The position numbers were made by a program, and so were the translations under genes. Source: CAXSBR01 sp964252015 (GTDB lineage: Bacteria > Actinomycetota > Actinomycetes > Mycobacteriales > Jatrophihabitantaceae). From it: a DNA stretch of 64,000 nt. The stretch spans positions 1 through 64,000 of the forward strand of contig CAXULW010000007.1 in the NCBI GenBank assembly GCA_964252015.1, read 5' to 3'. Numbering within the stretch: position 1 is the stretch's first letter; the number at the start of each line of letters is the position of its first letter. The notes beneath the pieces are model-generated. The model was not told the origin of the DNA and did not search any database. It saw only the letters and a list, made by a program, of their open reading frames with translations. Positions 1 through 7,825 of this stretch are shown one piece after another.

Positions 1-101
1 CTACTATCCCAACCACCAAATCCACCAGGTGTTGCACTGACCGGTTGAATCCGCCGAGTGTGGGTGACCAAAAGCGAGACCCGGCTGGCTAGGTTCGGGC
101 G

Positions 102-530
102 ATGAGTGACGCGGCGGCATGGGTGGCGGCGGGGGTATCGCTGATCGGGGCGGGGCTGGCCTACCTGGGCGCGCGGCGGGGCACCAGGCCCGAGGCCGAT
201 GCGGTCACCGAGAGCCAGCGCGACGAGTGGGGACGGCGGTTCTCCACCGCGATCGAGCTGATGACCCGCCCCGGCGCCCGCGACCGCGCGATGGGCCGCG
301 CGCTGTTCGACGCCCTGCTCGACAGCAACCTGGCCACCGCCGACGACCGCCGCATCGCTGAACACCTGGTCACCGCGTCGGTGCTGGCCCAGCTGCCCGC
401 GTCGGCCCAGTCGGAGCTCCGAGCGGCATCGGGGCGGGCTTTACCTCACGTAGTGGACGACATCCAGTTCGTCGAGGAAGATGAAGTCAGCACCGAAGCC
501 GGGCAAGCCGAGACAGGGGAAGGCCGATGA
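102..530 (+). CDS. Small membrane-anchored hypothetical protein
   Basis: 142 aa, unrecognised. Residues about 5-24 are a hydrophobic Ala/Gly/Leu stretch followed by arginines (GARRGTR), so a single N-terminal membrane anchor with the rest in the cytoplasm is likely. The remainder is a charged helical region and the last 20 residues are acidic. The stop overlaps the start of the next small gene as ATGA, implying translational coupling. No motif allows a functional call. Confidence 0.6.
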   Translation: MSDAAAWVAAGVSLIGAGLAYLGARRGTRPEADAVTESQRDEWGRRFSTAIELMTRPGARDRAMGRALFDALLDSNLATADDRRIAEHLVTASVLAQLPASAQSELRAASGRALPHVVDDIQFVEEDEVSTEAGQAETGEGR

Positions 531-676
531 CGCAGATCGTGCGCGTGAGCCGCGACCAGGTCGAATCGGCTCGCCTGCTGGTCAAGTGGGCCGGCGGCGC
601 GGACAAGGTCGATCCCATCATCGCCCGGATCGCCTCCGCCACCCCGGCCACCGAAGAGCAGCGCCCCAACGCGTAG
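527..676 (+). CDS. Very small hypothetical protein coupled to the upstream gene
   Basis: ATG at 527 overlaps the preceding stop in an ATGA junction and the frame runs to TAG at 674-676, giving 49 aa (starts MTQIVRVSRDQ). The product is soluble, with a VSRDQVESARLLVKWAGG segment likely to form a helix. The 4-nt overlap and actinobacterial-like codon usage are the support. It is too short to assign a family. Confidence 0.5.
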   Translation: MTQIVRVSRDQVESARLLVKWAGGADKVDPIIARIASATPATEEQRPNA

Positions 677-763
677 CCGCCGGGCCACAGCAGGTCATGC
701 TTGACCCATGGTGCATCCGAGCCCGCCAAGGTCGAGCATCTCGGCCGCCAACTCGCGCACGGC

Positions 764-1123
764 TCAGGCGGCCTGGAACTCGAGGCGGTTGCCGAACGGG
801 TCGGTGGTGTGGAACCGACGGACGCCGGGAATCTCACCGGTCGACCACGTCACGGGATAGCCCTGGCCCTGGAGCAACGCGGCCAGGTCGTCGAGATCGG
901 TGACCACGAACGCCGGGTGGGCCTTGGCCGCGGCGACGAACGGATCCTCGACGCCCAGGTGGAGCACGGCGTCTCCAGAGCTGAACCAGCAGCCGCGCCG
1001 GCGAGCCAGGACCGGCGGTTTGGTCACCTCGGTCATGGCCAGCAGGTCGCCGTAGAACCCTCGCGCGACATCCTCGGAACCAGCCGGGATCGCGACCTGC
1101 ACGTGGTCGTAGCCGGTGATCAC
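764..1123 (-). CDS. VOC-superfamily (glyoxalase/bleomycin-resistance-like) protein
   Basis: 119 aa, one VOC module. It opens with YDHVQVAIP, which carries the usual first metal-ligand histidine, and closes with TTDPFGNRLEFQ, where the glutamate is the usual last ligand. The middle has CWFSSGDAVLHLGVEDPF. VOC proteins bind a divalent metal and act on varied small substrates, so the substrate here is unknown. Its start overlaps the stop of the upstream methyltransferase by 4 nt, so the two are one transcript, probably controlled by the MarR operator upstream. Confidence 0.85.
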   Translation of the reverse strand: MITGYDHVQVAIPAGSEDVARGFYGDLLAMTEVTKPPVLARRRGCWFSSGDAVLHLGVEDPFVAAAKAHPAFVVTDLDDLAALLQGQGYPVTWSTGEIPGVRRFHTTDPFGNRLEFQAA

Positions 1124-1917
1124 GTGTCCTCGCCGGCGCCGGGCCGGTGGGCCACGCAGAAGACCCGCCGGAACTCGAATGCGGTCAGCCCGTCGTCACG
1201 CGCCGGGTAGGCCTGCCGCAACCGCGCCGCGTGCTCGGCCTCGAACGCGCTCACCCGACCGGCCGGCAACGCCGCCAGGACCGGACGAAGCCCCGTCCCG
1301 CGTACCCATTCCAGCACCGGATCCGGCCCGGCGAGCAGATGCGTGTACGTCGTCTCCCAGGCGTCAGCGGCCCACCCCGCCTCGAGGAACACGTCGGCGT
1401 ACTCGCTCGGTGATCGGACGGGGTCCTCGTGGCGCAGGATCCCGGCCGGCAGCAACGACGCCCACCGCTCGGCCGTGACCAGCTCGCGCATCAGCGCATG
1501 CGACGGGGCAGCGAAGTTGCCCGGCACCTGAAAGGCGAACCACGCCCCCGGCGCCATGGCGGCGATCCAGCGGCGGAGCACGTCGACGTGATCGGGGATC
1601 CACTGGAACACGGCGTTGCACACCACGACGTCGGCCTGGGGGTCGGCGCGTTCCCGGGCGACGTCGGCCTGGCGGAAGGTCAGCCCCGGTCCGGCCCGGG
1701 ACGCGGCCCGGGCCAGCATTTCGGCGGACGAGTCGAGCCCGACCACCTGCGCGCCGGGCCAGCGCCGGGCGAGGGTCGCGGTCAGTTCGCCGTCACCGCA
1801 GCCCAGATCGACGACGCGGCCGGCAGCCGGCGCCCCGATCTGCGCGACCAGATCACCGAACGGGCGCGACCGGGGCCCGGCAAATTGCCGGTACTGCTGC
1901 GGATCCCACGTGAACAC
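1120..1917 (-). CDS. SAM-dependent methyltransferase, trans-aconitate 2-methyltransferase-like
   Basis: Class I methyltransferase fold. The opening FTWDPQQYRQF matches the Tam family, the SAM motif VVDLGCGDGELTATLA follows, then VVGLDSSAEML (acidic loop), DVVVCNAVFQWIPDH and AFQVPGNF. Tam methylates the carboxylate of trans-aconitate; the exact substrate here is inferred only from overall similarity. I take the GTG at 1917 as start because GGAGG lies 6 nt upstream; an in-frame TTG at 1923 is less well placed. Divergent from the marR gene, with a palindromic operator between them. Confidence 0.8.
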   Translation of the reverse strand: MFTWDPQQYRQFAGPRSRPFGDLVAQIGAPAAGRVVDLGCGDGELTATLARRWPGAQVVGLDSSAEMLARAASRAGPGLTFRQADVARERADPQADVVVCNAVFQWIPDHVDVLRRWIAAMAPGAWFAFQVPGNFAAPSHALMRELVTAERWASLLPAGILRHEDPVRSPSEYADVFLEAGWAADAWETTYTHLLAGPDPVLEWVRGTGLRPVLAALPAGRVSAFEAEHAARLRQAYPARDDGLTAFEFRRVFCVAHRPGAGEDT

Positions 1918-1930
1918 CCACAACCTCCAT

Positions 1931-1970
1931 TTATCTTGACGTCAAGATAATATACCTCGACGTCGAGATA
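1931..1970. promoter_or_regulatory. Double palindromic operator in the methyltransferase/marR divergent promoter
   Basis: 1931-1950 is a perfect 20-bp inverted repeat with half-site TTATCTTGAC. 1956-1967 is a second perfect 12-bp palindrome, CTCGACGTCGAG, which extends with matching TA ends and one mismatched pair. Both centre on GACGTC. MarR dimers commonly bind palindromes of the ATCTTGA-TCAAGAT type, so this is very likely the autoregulatory site of the adjacent MarR protein and the control point for the methyltransferase/VOC pair. Confidence 0.75.
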
Positions 1971-1992
1971 AACCCGATATCCTGACCGGGTC

Positions 1993-2478
1993 ATGGACGA
2001 CGTGGATGCAATCGTGGCCGCCTGGCAGCGGGAACGCCCCGATGTCGACGCCACGCCGCTGCACGTGCTCAGCCGGGTGTCGCGGCTGGCCGAAATCCTC
2101 GCCGGCCGGCGCAAGAAGATCTTCGCCGAGCATCTGCTGCGGCCCTACGAGTTCGACGTGCTGGCCGCGCTGCGGCGCTCGGGCGCCCCCTACGAACTCA
2201 CGCCAGGTCAGCTGATCGCGCAGACGCACGTCACGTCGGGCACGATGACCAACCGGCTCGATCTGCTGGTCGAAAGGCACCTGGTGCGACGCCGTCCCGA
2301 TCCCGAGGACGGCCGGGTCACCCGGGTACAGCTCACCGCGGCCGGGCGGCGGCGGGTCGACTCGGCCCTCACCGCCCTGCTCGAGGTGGAGGCCGCGCTG
2401 CTCGAGGCGCTGTCACGATCGGAACAGGCCGGGCTCGCCGCTTCACTGCAGGCCATGCTCGACGGCCCGCGGAACTGA
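1993..2478 (+). CDS. MarR-family transcriptional regulator
   Basis: 161 aa, the normal MarR length. The winged helix is readable: LTPGQLIAQTHVTSGTMTNRLDLLVERHLVRRRPDPEDGRVTRVQLTAAGRR. SGTMTNRLDLL is the recognition helix and DPEDGRV is the conserved wing with its Asp/Arg. Flanking helices form the dimer interface. It probably represses itself and the divergent methyltransferase/VOC genes by binding the palindromes at 1931-1970. The inducer is unknown; a substrate or product of the methyltransferase is a reasonable guess. Confidence 0.9.
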   Translation: MDDVDAIVAAWQRERPDVDATPLHVLSRVSRLAEILAGRRKKIFAEHLLRPYEFDVLAALRRSGAPYELTPGQLIAQTHVTSGTMTNRLDLLVERHLVRRRPDPEDGRVTRVQLTAAGRRRVDSALTALLEVEAALLEALSRSEQAGLAASLQAMLDGPRN

Positions 2479-2480
2479 CC

Positions 2481-2537
2481 GCGTTGGCCTCTGTGCAGGC
2501 GTCCGCTCGGCGTGTCTGCCTGCTGCTCGGCCAACGC
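2481..2537 (+). terminator. Long nested stem-loop after marR
   Basis: Starting 2 nt after the marR stop, GCGTTGGCC (2481-2489) pairs perfectly with GGCCAACGC (2529-2537). An inner pair, GCAGGC (2495-2500) with GCCTGC (2518-2523), nests inside. No T-tract follows, as is usual in high-GC actinobacteria. A transcription-end hairpin is the simplest reading. Confidence 0.4.
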
Positions 2538-2601
2538 CACGGCGATCTCGGCCCCCGGAACCGACCGGCCGCCGGGGCCTTAATGTGCCTGGCCTGTCGG
2601 G

Positions 2602-5004
2602 GTGCGCCGATATCCTGGAGACCACCTGCGGCCGCCGAACGTAGCCGTCCCCTCCACCTGGTCAGGAGCGTCGATCAGTACCGACCCGCCCGCGCTGCCG
2701 GCCGCCACCGCCGGGGCCGGCGCCGCGGCGACCGCCGGGGCTGGCACTGCGGCGACCGCCGGGGCTGGGGCGGCGGCAACCGGGGCTGCGGCTGATCCGG
2801 TCGATGCGCTGGGCTCGGCCGAGGGGCTGAAGGGCGTCCTGCGGATCGGCGATTTCCGCCGGGTCTGGTACGCCACCGCGCTGTCCAGCCTGGGCGACTG
2901 GCTCGGCCTGCTCGCCACCACCGCCTTGGCCGCCAGCCTGGCCACCAGCTACGAAGGCGAGAACTATGCGCTCGGGCTGGTGCTGGTGGTGCGGCTGTTG
3001 CCCAGCGTCGTACTCGGCCCGCTGGCCGGCGCGTTCGCCGACCGCTTCGATCGACGCCACACCATGGTCGTGTCGGATCTGCTGCGGTTCGTGCTGTTCA
3101 TGGCCATCCCGCTGTCGCTCAAGCTTCATATCGGCAACGACCGCAAGCTGCTCGTGCTCTACGTGGCCAGCTTCCTGGTCGAATGCGTGAGCCTCTTCTG
3201 GAACCCGGCCAAGGACGCCTCGGTGCCCAATCTGGTCGGCCGCAGACACGTCGAGGCGGCGAATCAGCTCGGCCTGATCACCACCTACGGCCTCACCCCG
3301 GTCGCGGCCGCAGGCCTGTTCTCGGGGCTGACGATCCTCACCGACCGGTTCAGCGCCAGCGCCACCACCTACCATCCCGACCAGGTGCTGCTGTCGCTCT
3401 ACTTCAACGCGGCCACGTTCGTCGTCGCCGCCGCGGTCATCTACACCGTCCGCTCGATCAGCGGAGCCCACGAACGCAAGGCCGACGCCGAGCAGGCCGG
3501 ACTGTTCGCCATGCTCGGCGAAGGCGTCACGTTCATGAGCTCGTCCAAGCTGCTGCGCGGGGTGATCGTCGGCATCCTCGGCGCCTTCGCCGCCGGCGGT
3601 GGGGTGATCGGCGCCGGGCACACGTACGTCACCAGCCTGGGCGGCGGCAATGCGGCCTACGGCGTGCTCTTCGGCGCCGTCTTCGTCGGGCTCGGGCTGG
3701 GCATGGCGGTGGCCCCCAAGATCACCCAGCGGCTGCCACGGCGGCTGGTCTTCGGGCTCGGCATCGTCCTGGCCGGGGTGTGCCTGGTGCTGACCTCGCT
3801 GGCCCCGCACGTCATCCTGGCCATGATCGTGGTCGTCGGGGTCGGTTTCGGCGGCGGGGTCTCGTTCCTGTCCGGGCTGACGCTGCTCGGCACCGAGATC
3901 AGCGACGACATGCGCGGACGGGTGTTCGCGTTCATCCAGTCGCTGGTCCGGGTGGTGCTGATCCTGAGCCTGGCCGCGGTGCCGTTCATCGTCGGGCGGG
4001 TCGGGCAGCCGTCGTTGGCGTTCATCGGCGCGCACGTGGTGATCGACGGCACCCGGATCGTCCTCGCCCTCGGCGGCCTGCTCGCAATCCTCGCCGGCCT
4101 GTCGGCGTACCGGCTGATGGGGGAGCAGCGCCCGGTCCGCTACGTCCGCCGCGGCGGGGCCGAGGCGACGAATGGCCCTGGGCTGCTCATCGCGTTCGAG
4201 GGCGGCGAAGGTTCCGGCAAGTCCACCCAGATCAACGCCTTGGCCGCGTCCCTGCGCGCGGACGGGGTGGACGTGGACGTGACGTTCGAGCCCGGAGCGA
4301 CGCCGGCCGGCAGCCGGATCCGGGCCATCGTGCTGGAGTCATCCGACGATCTGGACGACCGCGCCGAGGCCCTGCTGTTCGCCGCTGATCGGGCCAACCA
4401 CGTAGCCACGGTGATCCGTCCGGCGCTGCAACTGGGCCGGGTGGTGCTCACCGACCGCTTCGTCGATTCCTCCCTGGCTTACCAGGGCGCCGGGCGGTCG
4501 CTGTCCGTGGAGGAGGTGCGGCGGCTGTCCAAATGGGCCACCGGCGACCTGGTACCCGACCTGACCGTCGTCCTCGACATCCCGGTCACCGACGGCCTGG
4601 CCCGGGCGGCCCGGCGCAGCGCCGCCGACCGGCTGGAGCAGGAGTCGACCGCGTTCCACCAGCGTGTGCGTGACGCGTTCCGCAGCTACGCCGACAGCTC
4701 TCCGGAGCGTTACCTGGTCGTCGACGCGCGACTGCCACGGGCGGAGGTCCTGGCCCAGGTACGCGCCGCGGTCGACGAAGTCCTCGACTCGGCCGGCATC
4801 CCTCGCCAGAAACCTGTAGCGGCAGCGCCATCTGGCCCGAGCGGAGCGCAATCCGATCCGAGCAGAGCTCGACCTGACGCGACCGGAGCTCGACCTGACG
4901 CGACCGGAGCCCGACCTGACGCAAGCGGAGCGCGACCCGGCCCAGGCAGCGCTCGACCGGACCCGAGCGGTGCGCAATCTGACCCCAGCGGAGCTCGACG
5001 ATGA
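2602..5004 (+). CDS. tmk: Fusion of MFS-type membrane protein and thymidylate kinase
   Basis: 800 aa. Residues about 35-60 are an Ala/Gly/Thr low-complexity tract. About 75-510 are a 12-helix MFS-like transporter domain. About 525-735 are dTMP kinase: P-loop FEGGEGSGKST, a DR motif in LTDRFVDSSLAYQG, and the lid-like RSAADRLEQE. Thymidylate kinase phosphorylates dTMP to dTDP for DNA synthesis. The tail (from about 746) is an imperfect 7-residue repeat. The GTG at 2602 is the most upstream start; a start nearer the MFS domain cannot be excluded. Comparable membrane-kinase fusions occur in Streptomyces and relatives. The stop overlaps holB as ATGA, so the two replication functions are coupled. 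Confidence 0.9.
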   Translation: MRRYPGDHLRPPNVAVPSTWSGASISTDPPALPAATAGAGAAATAGAGTAATAGAGAAATGAAADPVDALGSAEGLKGVLRIGDFRRVWYATALSSLGDWLGLLATTALAASLATSYEGENYALGLVLVVRLLPSVVLGPLAGAFADRFDRRHTMVVSDLLRFVLFMAIPLSLKLHIGNDRKLLVLYVASFLVECVSLFWNPAKDASVPNLVGRRHVEAANQLGLITTYGLTPVAAAGLFSGLTILTDRFSASATTYHPDQVLLSLYFNAATFVVAAAVIYTVRSISGAHERKADAEQAGLFAMLGEGVTFMSSSKLLRGVIVGILGAFAAGGGVIGAGHTYVTSLGGGNAAYGVLFGAVFVGLGLGMAVAPKITQRLPRRLVFGLGIVLAGVCLVLTSLAPHVILAMIVVVGVGFGGGVSFLSGLTLLGTEISDDMRGRVFAFIQSLVRVVLILSLAAVPFIVGRVGQPSLAFIGAHVVIDGTRIVLALGGLLAILAGLSAYRLMGEQRPVRYVRRGGAEATNGPGLLIAFEGGEGSGKSTQINALAASLRADGVDVDVTFEPGATPAGSRIRAIVLESSDDLDDRAEALLFAADRANHVATVIRPALQLGRVVLTDRFVDSSLAYQGAGRSLSVEEVRRLSKWATGDLVPDLTVVLDIPVTDGLARAARRSAADRLEQESTAFHQRVRDAFRSYADSSPERYLVVDARLPRAEVLAQVRAAVDEVLDSAGIPRQKPVAAAPSGPSGAQSDPSRARPDATGARPDATGARPDASGARPGPGSARPDPSGAQSDPSGARR
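2701..2772 (+). repeat. 24-bp in-frame tandem repeat near the Tmk fusion N-terminus
   Basis: Three imperfect 24-bp units encode the octapeptide AATAGAG(A/T). They lie before the first membrane helix, so they form a flexible Ala/Gly/Thr leader. Replication slippage is the likely origin. Confidence 0.7.
4837..5001 (+). repeat. 21-bp in-frame tandem repeat encoding the Tmk C-terminal tail
   Basis: Seven 21-bp units plus a partial eighth encode heptapeptides of the type PSGAQSD or DATGARP. The heptads alternate Arg and Asp, giving a disordered zwitterionic tail after the kinase fold. The repeat ends at the tmk stop and the holB start, so unit-number changes would keep the frame. Confidence 0.8.
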
Positions 5005-6212
5005 CGGTGTGGGACCGCCTCATCGGCCAGGACGAGGCGGTGCAGATGCTGCGCGCCGCCGCCGAGGCCGGCCAGGACATCGCCGCCGGCCGACCCGCCG
5101 CGGCCGGCGCCCTCGCCCACGCCTGGCTGTTCACCGGCCCGCCCGGGTCAGGACGGTCGGTGGCCGCCCGTGCCCTGGCCGCCGCGCTGCAGTGCACGCG
5201 CTTTCGCGACGGCGGCCAGACGATGGACGGCCCCGGCTGCGGGGAATGCTCCGGCTGTCACACCGCGCTGGGCGGCACCCACCCCGACGTGCACGTCGTC
5301 AACCCCGAAGGCCTGTCGATCGGAGTGGATGAGACCCGCTCGGTCGTCGGGTCCGCCGCCCGCCGGCCGGTGTTGGGTGGCTGGCAGGTGATGATCATCG
5401 AGGACGCCGATCGGCTGACGGAGCAGGCGTCCAACGTGCTCCTGAAGGCGGTCGAGGAGCCGCCCGCGCGCACCGTCTTCCTACTCTGCACCCCGTCGTT
5501 GCACCCGGACGACGTGTCGGTGACGATCCGTTCCCGCTGCCGCGCCGTCGTCCTGCGCACCCCGTCCACCGTGGCGATCGAGGGCGTCCTGCGCGCAGAC
5601 GGGATCCCGCCCGAGGACGCGCGCTGGCTGGCCCAGGCGGCGCAGGGCCACGTCGGACGGGCCCGCTGGCTGGCCCGCGATCCGGAGGCGCGGGAGCGGC
5701 GCACGGCCGTCCTGGCCATCCCGGCGTCGCTGACGTCGATGGAACGCTGCTTCGCCGCCGCCGACCACCTGCTGACCGCCGCAGAGGCGGAGAGCGTCGA
5801 CCGGTCCAGTGGGCGCGACGCGGCCGAGTCCGACGCGCTCAAAACGGCCCTGGGCGCCGGCGGAACCGGGCGGGGCGCGCCCGCCGTCGCCCGCGGCGCC
5901 GCCGGTGCGGTCAAGGAACTGGAGCGTCGCCAGAAGGCCCGCGCCACCCGTACCAGGCGTGACGTGCTCGACGGGGCGCTGAGCGAGCTGGCCGGCTTCT
6001 ACCGCGACGTCCTGCTGCGCCACGCTCAGGCCCCCAGCGATCCGGCCCATCCCGACGCGGCCGCCCAGGTCGCCGCCGTCACCGGTTCGATCACCGCGGT
6101 CGGGGCGCTGAAACGGCTCGAAGCCGTCCTGGCCTGCCGCGAGGCGATCGAACTCAACGTCAAGCCCCGTATCGCGGTCGAGGCGATGACGTTAGCTTTG
6201 CGTTTGCCCTGA
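5001..6212 (+). CDS. holB: DNA polymerase III delta' subunit
   Basis: 403 aa AAA+ clamp-loader subunit. It starts WDRLIGQDEAVQML, has the degenerate P-loop FTGPPGSGRS, a zinc-binding CGECSGC cluster, MIIEDADRLTEQASNVLLKAVEEPP (Walker B region and sensor), and SRC in IRSRCR. Delta' is the stator of the clamp loader that opens the beta clamp. ATG overlaps the tmk stop by 4 nt. This tmk-holB order is common in bacteria. Confidence 0.93.
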   Translation: MTVWDRLIGQDEAVQMLRAAAEAGQDIAAGRPAAAGALAHAWLFTGPPGSGRSVAARALAAALQCTRFRDGGQTMDGPGCGECSGCHTALGGTHPDVHVVNPEGLSIGVDETRSVVGSAARRPVLGGWQVMIIEDADRLTEQASNVLLKAVEEPPARTVFLLCTPSLHPDDVSVTIRSRCRAVVLRTPSTVAIEGVLRADGIPPEDARWLAQAAQGHVGRARWLARDPEARERRTAVLAIPASLTSMERCFAAADHLLTAAEAESVDRSSGRDAAESDALKTALGAGGTGRGAPAVARGAAGAVKELERRQKARATRTRRDVLDGALSELAGFYRDVLLRHAQAPSDPAHPDAAAQVAAVTGSITAVGALKRLEAVLACREAIELNVKPRIAVEAMTLALRLP

Positions 6213-6272
6213 TCGCGCCGTTGGACCGGGCCTGGGCGAGCTCGGCGGCGTCCGGCCCGGCAAGATGGACTC

Positions 6273-6710
6273 ATGATCACCGTCGCACGCACCGTCCGCA
6301 CCAAGGCCCCGCTCGAGGCCGTCTGGGCCTACCTGAGCGACTTCACCAACGCCGAGCAGTGGGACCCGGGGACCATCACCTGCACGCGTTCGGACGCCGG
6401 CCCGATCGACGTCGGCGCCACGTATGAGAACGTGTCCGAGTTCCGCGGCCGCAAAACCACCTTGCAGTACACGGTCGAGACGTTCGACCCGGCCAAGCAC
6501 CTCGTGCTGCGCGGGGAGAACAAGACCGTGCAATCCTTCGACGACATGACTTTCGCGGGCTCGGCGGCCGGCACCGAACTGATCTACGAGGCCCGGTTCA
6601 CCTTCAAGGGTGTGGCGCGCCTGGCCGAGCCGCTGCTGCACAAGCCGTTGAACAAGCTGGCCGACGACACCGAAGCCAGCCTGCAGAAGAACCTCGACCG
6701 GCTGGTCTGA
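6273..6710 (+). CDS. SRPBCC (START/polyketide cyclase-like) protein
   Basis: 145 aa. VARTVRTKAPLEAVWAYLSDFTNAEQWDPG is the typical opening of SRPBCC proteins, and the long final helix is TEASLQKNLDRL. These proteins form a hydrophobic pocket for lipids or small organics. No catalytic residues can be assigned. It lies 60 nt after holB and may be in the same transcript. Confidence 0.8.
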   Translation: MITVARTVRTKAPLEAVWAYLSDFTNAEQWDPGTITCTRSDAGPIDVGATYENVSEFRGRKTTLQYTVETFDPAKHLVLRGENKTVQSFDDMTFAGSAAGTELIYEARFTFKGVARLAEPLLHKPLNKLADDTEASLQKNLDRLV

Positions 6711-6774
6711 CCGGGGCTGACGCAACCAGCACGCGATTTACCGGCGTCACGCAGGCCGGGCTACCCTCGCCCCC

Positions 6775-7623
6775 ATGGGCATGGTGTGTGCGGTGACGTT
6801 CACCAAGCACGGACGCCTGTTCTACGCCGATCCGGGAACGTTCGCTCCCGGCATCGGTGACGAGGTGCTCTACCCGACCGACGACGGCCCGGTGGTGGCC
6901 GAAGTGATGTGGGCCGGCGAGTGGGTCACCGACGACACCAGTGCGCTGCCCGTCCTCATCGGCCAGGCCGGCGACGGCGAGCGCGGTGAAGCCGCCGAGT
7001 CGAGGAAGGCCAGGGCCACGGCCAGGGTGGCGTCGCGCAAGCTCATCCGCGAGCACAACCTACCGATCAAGGTGGTTGGCATCGACCACATCGTCGGCGA
7101 CAACAAGACGATCTTCTATTTCACTGCTCCGCACCGGGTCGACTTCCGCGCCCTGATCCGCGACCTGGGCGCGACCGTGAAGGGTCGCGTCGAGCTGCGT
7201 CAGCTGTCGGCCCGTGACGAGGCCAAGCTGACCGGCGGCGTCGGCTCGTGCGGCCGCGAGTTGTGCTGCGCGACCTTCCTGGTCGACTTCGAGCCGGTGT
7301 CGGTACGGATGGCCAAGATGCAGGATCTGCCCCTGAACCCGCTGCGCATCTCGGGTGCCTGCGGGCGGCTCATGTGCTGCCTGAAGTACGAACACCCGCT
7401 CTACCAGGACTTCATCCGTGACGCGCCCGCCGTTGGAGAATCCGTCTCGTGCGGTGAAGGCGAGGGAACGGTAGTCGCCCACAACGTGCCGACCGAGTCA
7501 GTGGTGGTCAAGCTGACCGCCGACGGCCGCAAGACCACGTGTTCCCTGGCCAGCGTCTGCGGATCCCGCCACGCCTACGAAGCCCGCGCCGACACCGTCT
7601 CGCCCGAACCGCCCCGCTCTTGA
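6775..7623 (+). CDS. PSP1 C-terminal domain (RicT/YaaT-like) protein
   Basis: 282 aa. The PSP1 domain spans about residues 60-150, followed by the conserved cysteine clusters GSCGRELCCATFL and CGRLMCCLKYE. In Bacillus, the homologue RicT works with RicA and RicF in an Fe-S complex that stimulates RNase Y processing and phosphorelay. Here the role is inferred from family only. Position just after holB matches its usual neighbourhood in Gram-positives. Confidence 0.85.
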   Translation: MGMVCAVTFTKHGRLFYADPGTFAPGIGDEVLYPTDDGPVVAEVMWAGEWVTDDTSALPVLIGQAGDGERGEAAESRKARATARVASRKLIREHNLPIKVVGIDHIVGDNKTIFYFTAPHRVDFRALIRDLGATVKGRVELRQLSARDEAKLTGGVGSCGRELCCATFLVDFEPVSVRMAKMQDLPLNPLRISGACGRLMCCLKYEHPLYQDFIRDAPAVGESVSCGEGEGTVVAHNVPTESVVVKLTADGRKTTCSLASVCGSRHAYEARADTVSPEPPRS

Positions 7624-7712
7624 CGGACCTGTGCCACGTCCGGCCGCCGTTTCGGGCCACCTCGCGCTGGCCGCTAGACTGCCGGAGGCGCGTCGCGGTA
7701 GCCGCGGCGCAC

Positions 7713-7788
7713 GCCGCCTTAGCTCAGTCGGCAGAGCGTCTCACTCGTAATGAGAAGGTCTAGGGTTCGATTCCCTAAGGCGGCTCCA
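7713..7788 (+). tRNA. tRNA-Thr (anticodon CGT), 3' CCA encoded
   Basis: Acceptor stem GCCGCCT (7713-7719) pairs perfectly with AGGCGGC (7778-7784), followed by discriminator T and encoded CCA (7786-7788). The anticodon stem is TCTCA/TGAGA around the loop CTCGTAA, giving anticodon CGT (7746-7748), which reads ACG. The T arm is TAGGG-TTCGATT-CCCTA. Its 3' end lies 38 bp from the stop codon of a tyrosine integrase, the classic arrangement for a tRNA used as an attachment site. Confidence 0.97.
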
Positions 7789-7825
7789 CCTCCCAGCCCA
7801 GCAAATCCGGGGCCTCCAATCCGTT

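Noticed and set aside
2662..4035. Long open frame on the minus strand opposite the MFS domain
   Set aside because: Its product is a low-complexity Asp/Gln/His/Arg/Gly-rich sequence, typical of the antisense of a high-GC gene. The plus-strand reading contains recognisable MFS and kinase motifs.
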